NCBI GenBank assembly: GCA_012800735.1
Contig: JAAZIU010000013.1
Location: 1-64,000, forward strand
DNA from: Clostridiales bacterium
Lineage (GTDB): Bacteria; Bacillota; Clostridia; Oscillospirales; CAG-272
Reading direction: 5' to 3'
DNA length: 64,000 bases
The position numbers and the translations under genes were made by a program. Below are positions 54,099-63,109 of this stretch, piece by piece. A model generated the notes under the pieces. It was given only the letters and a program-made list of their open reading frames with translations. It did not search any database and was not told the DNA's origin. Position 1 is the first letter of the stretch, and every line of letters starts with the position of its first letter.

Positions 54099-55595
54099 AT
54101 GAAAAAAGCAAGAATCATTACCGACAGGCACTATATAAAAGGAGAAGTTGACAAAAACATCTTCGGTTCCTTTACAGAGCAGCTCGGACGCTGCATTTAT
54201 GAAGGAATTTACGAGCCGGACAGCAAGTTTGCCGATGAAGACGGCTTCCGCTGCGACGTCATCGACCTTGTCCGGGAACTTGATGTGCCGATCATCCGCT
54301 GGCCCGGCGGGAACTTCGTTTCCGGCTACAACTGGGAAGACGGGATAGGTCCGAAAGAGAGCCGCCCTGCAAGGCTTGAGCTTGCCTGGGGCGTCACCGA
54401 GGACAATCAGTTCGGCATCGACGAATTCGCAACCTGGTGCAAAAAGGTCGAAGCCGATCCGCTTGTTGCGGTCAATCTCGGTACCGGCACTCCCGAAGAC
54501 GCAAGGCGCCTTGTCGAATACTGCAACCATCCTTCCGGCACCGCGTTGAGCGATCTCCGCATCAAACACGGATATAAAGAGCCGCACGGCATTAAATACT
54601 GGTGTCTCGGAAACGAGATGGACGGTCCCTGGCAGATAGGTCATAAGACGGCGTATGAATACGCGCGCGTCGCAAACGAGACGGCAAAGGTGATGAAGTG
54701 GGTCGATCCTTCTATCAAGCTCGTCGCCTGCGGTTCCTCCGGTCTCTGGATGAAGACCTTCGGCGAATGGGAAGTCACCGTGCTTGACGAATGTTATGAC
54801 AACGTCGATTACATATCTCTCCACACTTATTACGGAAATCAGGCGAAAGACACCCCCTCATTCCTTGCGAACACCGTCGGATTCAATGATTTCATCAAGG
54901 CCGTTATTTCCATCTGCGATTATGTCAAGGCAAAAAGGCACAGCCGCAAGGATATCATGCTCAGCTTCGACGAATGGAATGTCTGGTATCACAGCCACAA
55001 CGTTCATTTTGAAAAATGGTCTAAGCACCCGCATCAGCTGGAAGATCATTACAACTTCGAAGACGCGCTTCTGGTCGGCGGCATGCTTATCAGCCTTATC
55101 AACAACTGCGACCGGGTTAAGATCGGCTGCCTTGCTCAGCTTATTAACGTTATTGCGCCGATAATGACAAATAAAGACGGAGCGTTCAGACAGACTACCT
55201 TCTGGCCGTTTGCGCAGGCTTCGAAATACGGCCGCGGAACTGCGCTTGACCTTCGTATCGACTGCCCGAAATACGATGCGAAAAACTATACCGATGTGCC
55301 GATCCTCGACGCCGCCGCGGTTGCGAACGATGAGAAGGAGACTATTTCCCTGTTCATCGTCAACAAAGACCTTGCGGAAGATGTCGAAGTAACCTGCGAT
55401 CTGAGACAATATGAAGGTTACAGAGTGAAAGAATCTACCGAACTTGTAAGCGATGACCTTCTTGCCACAAACTGGTTCAACGATGAAAAGTTACGTCCGA
55501 CAAAGACCGACAACGCGGCGATTGACGGCGGGATTCTGACCGCGGTATTGAAGCCGGCAAGCTGGAATGTTATTATCCTGAAAAAACAAGCTTGA
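54099..55595 (+). CDS. Intracellular alpha-L-arabinofuranosidase, GH51
   Basis: Releases terminal L-arabinose from arabinoxylan or arabinan oligosaccharides. The 498-residue length and lack of a signal peptide are typical of intracellular GH51 enzymes (AbfA). The N-terminal FGSFTEQLGRCIYEGIYEPD motif is characteristic. The acid/base Glu lies in WCLGNEMDGPW (near 172) and the nucleophile Glu in MLSFDEWNVW (near 291); RWPGGNF marks substrate contacts. A C-terminal beta-sandwich follows from ~390. AGGAGG precedes the ATG. Confidence 0.94.
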   Translation: MKKARIITDRHYIKGEVDKNIFGSFTEQLGRCIYEGIYEPDSKFADEDGFRCDVIDLVRELDVPIIRWPGGNFVSGYNWEDGIGPKESRPARLELAWGVTEDNQFGIDEFATWCKKVEADPLVAVNLGTGTPEDARRLVEYCNHPSGTALSDLRIKHGYKEPHGIKYWCLGNEMDGPWQIGHKTAYEYARVANETAKVMKWVDPSIKLVACGSSGLWMKTFGEWEVTVLDECYDNVDYISLHTYYGNQAKDTPSFLANTVGFNDFIKAVISICDYVKAKRHSRKDIMLSFDEWNVWYHSHNVHFEKWSKHPHQLEDHYNFEDALLVGGMLISLINNCDRVKIGCLAQLINVIAPIMTNKDGAFRQTTFWPFAQASKYGRGTALDLRIDCPKYDAKNYTDVPILDAAAVANDEKETISLFIVNKDLAEDVEVTCDLRQYEGYRVKESTELVSDDLLATNWFNDEKLRPTKTDNAAIDGGILTAVLKPASWNVIILKKQA

Positions 55596-55637
55596 TTAGT
55601 TTTACGGCAAACCGATCAAATAAAAAACAGACATGAA

Positions 55638-55685
55638 AATTCCCTCCCGCGGCAGATTTGTCTTTTTCTGCCATGGGAGGGAATT
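55638..55685. terminator. Bidirectional terminator between GH51 and the AAC(3)-family gene
   Basis: AATTCCCTCCC (55638-55648) pairs with GGGAGGGAATT (55675-55685), with inner GGCAG/CTGCC pairing. Confidence 0.85.
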
Positions 55686-55693
55686 GGTTTATT

Positions 55694-56509
55694 TTAGTTG
55701 TCCTTTTCGGCAAGCGCTCTCACTTCACATATCCACTCAAGCATCTCCGGACCGATATAGCGCTCGGGAGCAGTATTGAGCTGCCTCAGCGTCTCTTCCG
55801 ATGACGGGCGGGCTTCGACGCAGAGCAGTTCCGCATTGCCGCAGGCTGTTTTGCGCACAAGACCGGCTGCTTCAAGCGCCGATTGCATCGCGACGGCGTC
55901 GTAAAAAGGCCAGAGTCCCTCTCCGAACCTTTCGAATACCATCAGCCGAGAACGATATTCGTCGGCGCGGGCTTTGTCGGGGACGGCGTTTAGCAGGCTT
56001 TCTAAAAACATCCCCTCGAGCATATGCTTCATGGTATGATACATCATACTTACGCCGATGAAAACGACCTTTGCGTTCCGCTCGTACATTTTATACCAGG
56101 GCGAGGTGTCGCAGAAGGCGTATTCTCCGAACGGACAGAGTCTCGGTTTTCCTGCGGTGTGCTCGTATGTCAGCTCATACGCTAATTTCCCACGCGCCGC
56201 CACCGAGTGAGTGGCCTGATTTGAACGGTATACATAAGGCTGCTTGCGAAAATACTCGGTCAGCCAGCCCGCGTCGCTGGGTTTGTCCATATACCATGTT
56301 TTATATGAGTTTTTGAAGTCGACCTGACATAGGGTGGGGAGGACAAGGGTGCCTTCTTTGCCGAGCAGCGACTCAAATCCGGCGATTACCGCCGCAGCGC
56401 CGCCGTCGACCGGACCGAGGCTTTTATAGGAGGAATGAAAGAGGCAGATATCGCCCGCCTTGACTCCCAGCTCGGCAAGAGCTGAGGAAATATCCGCTGA
56501 TGTTATCAT
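55694..56509 (-). CDS. AAC(3)-family N-acetyltransferase-like protein
   Basis: The 271-residue protein matches the AAC(3)/YokD family, which transfers acetyl from acetyl-CoA to an amine. Typical segments are CLFHSSYKSLGPVDGGAAAVI, GTLVLPTLC, and QATHSVAARG, where the His is in the family's active-site position, then CPFGEYAF. Many genomic members have no known role and do not confer aminoglycoside resistance, so a resistance label is not supported. It follows the amidohydrolase gene by 12 nt in one operon, and may share a small-molecule pathway with it. Confidence 0.8.
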   Translation of the reverse strand: MITSADISSALAELGVKAGDICLFHSSYKSLGPVDGGAAAVIAGFESLLGKEGTLVLPTLCQVDFKNSYKTWYMDKPSDAGWLTEYFRKQPYVYRSNQATHSVAARGKLAYELTYEHTAGKPRLCPFGEYAFCDTSPWYKMYERNAKVVFIGVSMMYHTMKHMLEGMFLESLLNAVPDKARADEYRSRLMVFERFGEGLWPFYDAVAMQSALEAAGLVRKTACGNAELLCVEARPSSEETLRQLNTAPERYIGPEMLEWICEVRALAEKDN

Positions 56510-56521
56510 TTCCTCACCATA

Positions 56522-57415
56522 TCACAGACCCAGGAGTTGGGCGGCATTATCATACGCTATCTTGCGGAAGGTTGTTTTGCTTATCTTTCCCGTCTGTTCC
56601 CAGGAAATGAGCAGGCTGTCAAGCTCTACCGGCATACCGTCAAAGCACATATCCGTGCCGAAGAAAAGCCTGTCTTCGAATTCGGTAAGGAAGCGCGGAC
56701 CGTATTTCTCGTCGCGGGCGATGGCGTTATAGGCGGTGAAGTCGGAAAGATCGCCCATCAAATTCGGATAGAGGCGCAGGAGCTTCGGAACAACGCCCTC
56801 TTCTTCGATAGGCGTCTTTGGCAGGCGTCCCACCTGTCCGCCGAAAGGCTTGAAGAAGAAGCTGCGCTCGCCGACGGTTTCAAGCTTTGCTATTTCACTC
56901 CAAAATACCGGACCGTGTCCGAATATAGTAAGGTTAGGGAACGCCATTAAGGAGTATTCAAGCTGCGGCAGTCCCGGGTCGTCGTAAAGCCCGAAGTCGC
57001 CCTCTCTCTGACCGGTGCCGTCGTATACCACCGGCAGACCGACTTTTTCGGCGCACCGGAAAAGATTCTGAACCCGGTAGTCCATAAGCTCCATTGAGGG
57101 CATTATTTCGCCAACTCCCTTGCAGCCTTTTCCTTTATAGTATTCAAGAAGCTTGTCAAGGGGAGAGTGGGGGGAGTTATCCATCGCGCGGGGGTCGATG
57201 TTGCAATAGGGGATGAAGCGATCGGGATATTTTTCGCTCATCTCGATTATGTCTTCCACCGCCTGCGGCAGATATATTTCAGGATTAACCACCGGCAGCA
57301 GCACCGCCATATCGACTTTCATCTCGTCATAGCGGCGTATAAGCTGCTCCGGAGTGCAGAATTGGTAGATAGGCGGGGTAATGCGGAAAGCGTGGCTGTG
57401 AATATCAATAAACAT
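56522..57415 (-). CDS. Amidohydrolase-family (Amidohydro_2) protein
   Basis: The 297-residue TIM-barrel metal enzyme starts MFIDIHSHAF (metal His6 and His8). Later candidates are His in FGHGPVFW and Asp in LFFGTDMCFDG. The family includes decarboxylases and lactonases acting on aromatic or sugar acids. Typical members keep the late Asp, which is present here. GGGAGGG lies before the ATG. It is the first gene of a two-gene unit with the AAC(3)-like protein. The reaction is unknown. Confidence 0.85.
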   Translation of the reverse strand: MFIDIHSHAFRITPPIYQFCTPEQLIRRYDEMKVDMAVLLPVVNPEIYLPQAVEDIIEMSEKYPDRFIPYCNIDPRAMDNSPHSPLDKLLEYYKGKGCKGVGEIMPSMELMDYRVQNLFRCAEKVGLPVVYDGTGQREGDFGLYDDPGLPQLEYSLMAFPNLTIFGHGPVFWSEIAKLETVGERSFFFKPFGGQVGRLPKTPIEEEGVVPKLLRLYPNLMGDLSDFTAYNAIARDEKYGPRFLTEFEDRLFFGTDMCFDGMPVELDSLLISWEQTGKISKTTFRKIAYDNAAQLLGL

Positions 57416-57470
57416 GTTTGACCCTCCCGGATTATATATACTGTTGATATTATTTAAATAGCGCCGGATG

Positions 57471-58886
57471 TTATCTGAATTTAAGCAGCTTATGAAGTTT
57501 TATTACATCTCCGGCGCCCATTGTGATAACAAGATCGCCTGACCTTGTATTTTCTTCAAGCCACCCGGCTATTTCGGCAAAGCCGCCTAAATATCTGCTG
57601 CCGGTATCTGCGGCAAATTGTTCGGATGAGACGGAAAAATCGGCTGCATTTTCCCTTGCGGCATAGATGTCGGCAATTATAGCTTCATCTCCGGCTTTTT
57701 TTGATAGAAACACCTCTTTGAAGCTGTCGTAAAAATCGGAAAGTCTTGAAAAGGTGTGCGGCTGAAAAACGGTTATCACCCTATCGAAGCCAAGTCTTGA
57801 AACGGCTTCGAGCGTCGCTTCAACCTCGCTCGGATGATGCGCGTAATCATCGTAAACTACGGCGCCGCCGCCCAAAATGCCGATTCTCTCAAAACGGCGG
57901 GCGCAGCCGGTGAACTGAGGCAGAACCGAAGCGATGACATCGGCGCCGACTCCGTTTATTCTTGCCGATGCTATCGCTGCCAGGGCGTTATATATATTGT
58001 GTGTACCGACGACGGACAGCTCGCAGGATGTCAGCTTTTCGCCCCGTTCGATGAGATCAAACGATGCGCAGCCGTTTTTCCATTTGATATTTTCGGCTCT
58101 GTAATCGGCGGATTTATCTTCCCCTAAAGAAAAAGTTACAAGTCTGCCTTTATATCCGTCGGCTGCAGCCAATACATTCGGGTCGTCGGCATTGACAACC
58201 GCGGTTTTGCTCATGCCGATGTATTTGGCAAAGCTCTCAAGAATATGATCGAGATCGTTAAAATAGTCAAGGTGCTCTGTTTCGATGTTAGTTACTATTA
58301 CCTCGGTAGGAGAAGTCGCAAGGAAGGAGTCGGTATATTCGCAGGCTTCGTATATAAAAAAGTCCCTGCCGCCTTCGCGGCAGTTGCCACCCAGCTGCGC
58401 CACTGCCGCGCCTACTTCCACCGTCGGATCAAGTCCTGCCGAGATGAAAAGCAGCGAGAGCAGCGCGGTAGTCGTACTTTTGCCGTGCATACCCGATACG
58501 CCGATGCGGTTATTGTAATCTGACATTATATAACCCAAATATTCTGCGCGGGTAAAGCATGGAATGCCGTTATTATGCGCGAAAACAAGCTCGGGATTGT
58601 CACTGTGAATCGCGGCGCTGTAAACAAGCAGGTCCGGGGAAAAGCGCCTGACATTTTCGCAGTCATGACCGATATTGACATCAGCTCCGCGTCTTTTAAC
58701 CATCTCGGTCAAGTCGCTTTCATTTCTGTCGCTTCCGGCTGATTTAAAGCCTCTTTCCATAGACGCAACTGCGAGAGAGGAGACAGACACCCCGCCGATA
58801 CCTATAAAATAAACTTTAGGCTGCTTTCCTTCAGCTAATTTTCGGTTTATTATTCTATCTATATTATTATTTTTTGATATAATCAT
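57471..58886 (-). CDS. murC: UDP-N-acetylmuramate-L-alanine ligase
   Basis: Adds L-Ala to UDP-MurNAc in the first peptide step of peptidoglycan synthesis, in the cytosol. The Rossmann N-domain starts FIGIGGVSVSSLA (about 27-39). The ATP-binding loop is GVSGMHGKST. A Mur ligase central domain contains IETEHLDYFNDL, and YDDYAHHPSEVEATL marks the C-terminal domain. The length of 471 residues is normal. It is not in a dcw cluster here; it stands alone upstream of the amidohydrolase pair. Confidence 0.95.
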   Translation of the reverse strand: MIISKNNNIDRIINRKLAEGKQPKVYFIGIGGVSVSSLAVASMERGFKSAGSDRNESDLTEMVKRRGADVNIGHDCENVRRFSPDLLVYSAAIHSDNPELVFAHNNGIPCFTRAEYLGYIMSDYNNRIGVSGMHGKSTTTALLSLLFISAGLDPTVEVGAAVAQLGGNCREGGRDFFIYEACEYTDSFLATSPTEVIVTNIETEHLDYFNDLDHILESFAKYIGMSKTAVVNADDPNVLAAADGYKGRLVTFSLGEDKSADYRAENIKWKNGCASFDLIERGEKLTSCELSVVGTHNIYNALAAIASARINGVGADVIASVLPQFTGCARRFERIGILGGGAVVYDDYAHHPSEVEATLEAVSRLGFDRVITVFQPHTFSRLSDFYDSFKEVFLSKKAGDEAIIADIYAARENAADFSVSSEQFAADTGSRYLGGFAEIAGWLEENTRSGDLVITMGAGDVIKLHKLLKFR

Positions 58887-59103
58887 GTAATACCTTTATA
58901 TAAAAAATATTATGGTAATTTAAAACTGTCGAAAACAATAGCAACTTAATCTACATGGATTGATTTATAAAAGAAGGACAATCAAAAAACACGTTTTAAA
59001 CTTTATTTGTTTCGTATTAAAGAAAATATTCCATAAAATCCTAAATACCGTAACAAAAAAATAGTATAATCAATTCAGGGTCTAAAACTCAGGAGGAATA
59101 TCA

Positions 59104-59454
59104 ATGGAGATCACCGATATTAAAGTCAGAAAGTTATTTAATGACGACGGTCCGATGAAAGCGATCGTTTCGGTAACTTTTGACAACCAGCTCGCTCTGC
59201 ATGATATAAAAGTCATCAATGCCAGAGACAGATTATTTATAGTTATGCCGAGCCGTAAAAATCCAGACGGAACTTATCGCGACATTGCGCACCCGATAAA
59301 CGCAGATTTTCGGGCAAAGCTTGAGGAACTGGTTATCGAAGCATATACCGGGGCGGTTGCGATTTTTGAAGCGGAAACCGCCGCTGCGGCAGAGTCTGCC
59401 GCAGAAGCGTCTGTTGACGCCGAAGACGCTAACCAAAGTGAAGATACCCAATAA
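59104..59454 (+). CDS. spoVG: SpoVG, septation/sporulation regulator
   Basis: Small nucleic-acid-binding protein affecting septum formation and many transcripts. The conserved core is [26 protein letters not shown] and [22 protein letters not shown], which also covers the C-terminal helix start. An Ala/Glu-rich tail of about 25 residues follows, giving 116 residues against ~97 in B. subtilis. AGGAGGA precedes the ATG. The 217-nt upstream gap is AT-rich with a TATAAT at 59065-59070 but no good -35. I see no SigH-type site. Confidence 0.96.
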   Translation: MEITDIKVRKLFNDDGPMKAIVSVTFDNQLALHDIKVINARDRLFIVMPSRKNPDGTYRDIAHPINADFRAKLEELVIEAYTGAVAIFEAETAAAAESAAEASVDAEDANQSEDTQ

Positions 59455-59505
59455 TTGGATTGGACAATGCCGTCCGGCAAAACCGGTAAATCAAACGCTG
59501 AAACT

Positions 59506-59540
59506 TACCCCGTGCCCGCGCATGGGGTATTTTCTGTTTG
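59506..59540 (+). terminator. Terminator of spoVG
   Basis: TACCCCGTGC (59506-59515) pairs with GCATGGGGTA (59520-59529, one G-T), then TTTTCTGTTT. Confidence 0.88.
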
Positions 59541-59573
59541 ACAGTTTTCAGGTTTATTACTCACTTGACGGTA

Positions 59574-59602
59574 TTGACAAAAACTCGGGTTTATCATATA
59601 AT
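59574..59602 (+). promoter_or_regulatory. Perfect-consensus sigma-A promoter for the SLOG-family gene
   Basis: TTGACA 59574-59579, 17-nt spacer, TATAAT 59597-59602. Confidence 0.88.
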
Positions 59603-59642
59603 ATATTCTGACAAATGACGCGGACGAGGGGAGGGTAATTTT

Positions 59643-60191
59643 TTGGACAGTCTGCCGCATCCGAGGATTTACAATGTCTTTGAGATGCCACCGCCCGAAT
59701 GCTTTGACAAAGCTTACAGCTGTTTTATCACCGGACACCGAGATTTTTATCCCACAGCCGAGGCGCGGAGTCTTCTTTCAAATCAGCTTGATGATATGAT
59801 AAAATACGGTATCGACCATTTTTATATAGGCGGGGCAAAAGGCTTTGATACGCTTGCCGAAATGATGATCTGCGCAAGAAAATACGAAAATCCGAAGATT
59901 AAGCTGAGTCTTGCTCTGCCCTTTCCCGGTTATACGCACAAGGAAGACGAGAAGCTCAGAGCGCAATTTGAAGTAATCACAAGACTTGCTGACGAGATAT
60001 TCTATGTTTGTCCGAAATTCTCAAAGGAGAGCTATCAGAAGCGCAACGAATTCATGGCCGACCGCTGCGATTTCTGCATTTGCTGGCTGGAAAAACAAAG
60101 CGGCGGAACGGTAAATGCGGTCGCATACGCGCGAAGACGCGGACTGCGTATTTTTAATCTTGCCGACAATCAGGTTAAACTCGAAATATGA
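59643..60191 (+). CDS. SLOG-family protein (DUF1273/YpsA-like)
   Basis: The 182-residue Rossmann-like protein has CFITGHRDFYP (about 26-36) and FYIGGAKGFDTLAEM (about 60-74), the two nucleotide-binding motifs of the SLOG/DprA-LOG superfamily. Later it has CDFCICWLEKQSGGTVNAVAYARR, the family's C-terminal signature. YpsA influences cell division in some Firmicutes; other members sense nucleotide ligands. The start is TTG with GGGAGGG 7 nt upstream. It has a very strong promoter for an uncharacterised protein. Confidence 0.86.
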   Translation: MDSLPHPRIYNVFEMPPPECFDKAYSCFITGHRDFYPTAEARSLLSNQLDDMIKYGIDHFYIGGAKGFDTLAEMMICARKYENPKIKLSLALPFPGYTHKEDEKLRAQFEVITRLADEIFYVCPKFSKESYQKRNEFMADRCDFCICWLEKQSGGTVNAVAYARRRGLRIFNLADNQVKLEI

Positions 60192-60193
60192 AG

Positions 60194-60220
60194 GTCATAC
60201 GTTTATCGTATGGCTTTTTT
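60194..60220 (+). terminator. Terminator of the SLOG-family gene
   Basis: GTCATACG (60194-60201) pairs with CGTATGGC (60207-60214, one G-T), loop TTTAT, then TTTTTTA. Confidence 0.85.
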
Positions 60221-61862
60221 ATTCTGCCGTTGTCGGTCTTCTTGTTTCGAATTTTTCGGCGTTCATCTCTGCGACATTCGACATGGTAGCACTTACGGCT
60301 GCCGCATAGTCCCTGCCTGTTTTAACGCAGGAGCGCATAAGTTTATAACCGGCGTCGCCGACATAAGGTAAAGCTTCGCCGAAATTAACGGCAAAGTCGA
60401 CATAAGTTCTACCCTTTTCATTGCGCGCAAGAACGATATCCAGCATATTCAGCGTATCGCCGTCGCGAATAACATCGCGGGCAAGCTCGTCGTACCAGAC
60501 ATCTTCGATAAAGTTATACGACGCAGCGTTTGCCGCCTGCAAGAACAGACCGGCGTTTTTTGCCGTCGCGGAATTCTTTATAACTGCGAGAACCGGAAGC
60601 GTTCTGTCGACATAACTGTAATAATGCTTCTGTGATGCCGTATTTTTCGGAAGCGGAAGAACTCCCCAGTCGTCCTTCATATCTGAAAACGCAGAGATCA
60701 TATATGTATGATCGATATAAAACAGCAGCTTACCCATGTAAAAAGCAGTTCTTGCGCCGTCGGGGGTATAAGAGCCGGTGCCGCCGTCGAAGGCGACGCC
60801 GTCTTTGTATATCAGCTGTCTCATTCTTTCGACAAGCTTTGTTACGTTTGATGTAACCGTCCGCTGCGCCGGTATCCGTCCGAGCGACGTTGCAAAAAAG
60901 TTTTCGCCCGACGAAGCGAACAGCGCGTCTATAATTCCGTCTTCTGCAAGCTGCGCGCCGAATCCGTAATATCCGGCTGCCTTTGCCGAAAGACAATACT
61001 CCCTGAATTTATCCTGCGTCCACTCGTCGTTGTAAGCGAGGGCGTAAGGCGATTCAAGACTTAGGGTATTAATAAGAGATTTGTTGAAATAAAGACAGTA
61101 ATAATAATTCGGACTTTCATTCAGGTCGCCGTATGCCCCCCAGATATTATACTGAGTGGTTGTCTGAGCCATTGCTGCAGAGTCGAAGTAGGGCGCGCTG
61201 TAATTGGTAAACGGAAGCGAGCGAAGATTCAAAAGCAAACCGCTCATCGCAAAGCTGCCGAGCCAATTTTGAGGCACAGCGATAAGGTCGGTGTAATAGT
61301 CGCCGCTCATAACCGCCAGCCGTGTATTTGCGTAAATCTCGGATACCGGTGTGTCGATGGCGATTATCCGAGTATTGTATTTCTCCTCGACCATCTCGTT
61401 GCGCTCGATTCGGGCGTTATCGACCGGATCGCCGACGCTGTCCGGCATGAAAATCGAGGCGTCGGATGTCATTATCGTCACTGCAACTCCGCCGAAGTCA
61501 TCGGCGGTCAACGCTTCAAGATATTTATTTGCTATCGCAAAATTGTCCTGAAGAGTTACCGGTACAACCTGACCGAAGGGTTGAGGCGCCGGCTGCGTTA
61601 CGATTTCCGCGCCGTCCGGCAGCGTCATCGCCTCGGTTACTTCGGTTTCCTCGTTTTGCGGAGCTTCTTCCGACTCCGTCGTCTGCGGAGGATAAATATC
61701 CGGGTTTACTTCTATCGTTGTTACCGGGGTGCCGTCAAGGCGTTTGTTTACCGTAATAACGGAACTGCAGCCGAATACCGAAGCAAATAAAACTGCTGCC
61801 AGTCCGCAGATAAAAATTCTCTTAAACAATTTACCGATTTTATTATTAAAAAGGAGTGACAT
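60219..61862 (-). CDS. Orphan extracellular solute-binding lipoprotein (family 1-like)
   Basis: The 547-residue protein has a lipobox VFGC with Cys32, then an acidic Thr/Glu-rich linker (about 55-85). The binding fold contains YFNKSLINTLSLESPYAL, DEWTQDKFREYCLSAKAAGYYGF and GVLPLPKNTASQ, patterns of ABC sugar receptors. No permease or ATPase gene is adjacent, so it may serve a distant transporter or be a binding protein with another role. The start is ATG 61862, inside the last 17 nt of hisS; a further ATG upstream lies fully in hisS coding sequence and is unlikely. Confidence 0.8.
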   Translation of the reverse strand: MSLLFNNKIGKLFKRIFICGLAAVLFASVFGCSSVITVNKRLDGTPVTTIEVNPDIYPPQTTESEEAPQNEETEVTEAMTLPDGAEIVTQPAPQPFGQVVPVTLQDNFAIANKYLEALTADDFGGVAVTIMTSDASIFMPDSVGDPVDNARIERNEMVEEKYNTRIIAIDTPVSEIYANTRLAVMSGDYYTDLIAVPQNWLGSFAMSGLLLNLRSLPFTNYSAPYFDSAAMAQTTTQYNIWGAYGDLNESPNYYYCLYFNKSLINTLSLESPYALAYNDEWTQDKFREYCLSAKAAGYYGFGAQLAEDGIIDALFASSGENFFATSLGRIPAQRTVTSNVTKLVERMRQLIYKDGVAFDGGTGSYTPDGARTAFYMGKLLFYIDHTYMISAFSDMKDDWGVLPLPKNTASQKHYYSYVDRTLPVLAVIKNSATAKNAGLFLQAANAASYNFIEDVWYDELARDVIRDGDTLNMLDIVLARNEKGRTYVDFAVNFGEALPYVGDAGYKLMRSCVKTGRDYAAAVSATMSNVAEMNAEKFETRRPTTAE

Positions 61863-63105
61863 CACATTCGTTTTCTTTGAGATAACCGTAATAACCGCTT
61901 TGACGCAGACGCTCAAGAGCTCTTCCGAATTTCTTCCTGGATGGCTCTTCGACAAGCGTAACGTCGTATCTGTCTCTTAATTCCGCTGCTTTCAGCTCTG
62001 CCGAGATAAAGCTTTCCTCGTGATTTTCAGTGTCATAAAACACAGCCACAGCCGGACGCAAGCCTTCAGCTTTATCTCCGCGGGCAGAGAGAATCGAGAA
62101 GATTCGCTCAAAACCGATTGAAAAACCGACCGCCGGGGTGTCTTCACCGGTGAACTTGCCTATAAGTCCGTCGTATCTGCCTCCGCCGGCAACCGAGCTG
62201 CCGAACGAAGCCGATACAATTTCAAACACAGTTCCGGTATAGTAGCCCTGACCTCTGACAAGAGTGGGATCATAAACGATATCAAGCGCCGGGTCGATGC
62301 GTTTGACCGCATTTATGATTTTTTTGAGGTTATCCGCCGTCTCTCCGGACACAGCCTCCGCTGCGTCTTCAAGGTTAAAGGGGGAGCGGCTCATAAGCTC
62401 TCTAAGAGCGGTTACAACCGTATCGGCGATTCCCTTTTCCGACATCTCCGCGCAAACGCCGTCCCAGCCGATTTTGTCGAGTTTATCAAGGACTATGCAA
62501 ACGGAATCGTTCATTTCGGAGCTTACGCCACAGGAGGATATGATTGCCTTTAAGAGAACTCTGTCGTTTATCCGGACGGTGAAATCGTCAAGCCCGATAC
62601 CTCTCAGCGCCCTTGCGGTCGTTAGTATAAGATCGACTTCGGCTGTGTAGGAGGAATCTCCTATAATATCGATATCGCACTGAACGAATTCCCGCATCCG
62701 CCCTTTCTGAGGGCGCTCGGCGCGATAAACCCTGTCAAGCTGAATGACTTTAAACGGAAGCGGCAGCTTTGCGCGGTTGTTGGCGTAATATCTTGAGAGA
62801 GGAAGGGTAAGGTCGTATCTCAGCCCCAGATCGCAGAAAGTGTTTTCCGAAGGCTCTGAAACCGTTTTTGCCTCCTCCGCTGCTGATATAAACTTATCTC
62901 CGCGTTTCATTATCTTGAATATCAGCGCGAGATTTTCGCCGCCGTCGCTGTTGTCAAGGTTATCGATATCCTCAAGAATCGGGGTGGATATCCTTGTATA
63001 TCCCGATGCGCGGTAAGCCTTTAAAATAATATCCTGCAGCCTGTCGCGGAGGGCAACCTCCTCGGGCAGGTAATCGTTTGTGCCTTTTACCGGTGTTATC
63101 TTCAT
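61846..63105 (-). CDS. hisS: Histidyl-tRNA synthetase, short C-terminal form
   Basis: Class II synthetase charging tRNA-His. Motif 1 region PVKGTNDYLPEE; RYDLTLPLSRYY; motif 2 VYRAERPQKGRMREFVQCDID; motif 3 AVGFSIGFERIF; histidine-binding GGGRYDGL. The usual RGLDYY loop reads RGQGYY here. The anticodon domain after ~345 has about 75 residues and ends in 'GYYGYLKENECDVTPF', lacking the last strand-helix unit found in HisS of similar type. It may be a naturally short variant. It follows ruvX by 4 nt and overlaps the next gene by 17 nt. Confidence 0.9.
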   Translation of the reverse strand: MKITPVKGTNDYLPEEVALRDRLQDIILKAYRASGYTRISTPILEDIDNLDNSDGGENLALIFKIMKRGDKFISAAEEAKTVSEPSENTFCDLGLRYDLTLPLSRYYANNRAKLPLPFKVIQLDRVYRAERPQKGRMREFVQCDIDIIGDSSYTAEVDLILTTARALRGIGLDDFTVRINDRVLLKAIISSCGVSSEMNDSVCIVLDKLDKIGWDGVCAEMSEKGIADTVVTALRELMSRSPFNLEDAAEAVSGETADNLKKIINAVKRIDPALDIVYDPTLVRGQGYYTGTVFEIVSASFGSSVAGGGRYDGLIGKFTGEDTPAVGFSIGFERIFSILSARGDKAEGLRPAVAVFYDTENHEESFISAELKAAELRDRYDVTLVEEPSRKKFGRALERLRQSGYYGYLKENECDVTPF

Positions 63106-63109
63106 TTAT

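Noticed and set aside
53916-54824. Minus-strand open frame opposite GH51
   Set aside because: GH51 has both catalytic motifs; the antisense frame is a product of the base composition.
55694-56509. Aminoglycoside resistance gene
   Set aside because: AAC(3)-family membership alone does not show resistance; context is metabolic and no mobile element is near.
58887-59103. SigH-type promoter before spoVG
   Set aside because: No convincing SigH -35/-10 pair was found; only a TATAAT with a poor -35.
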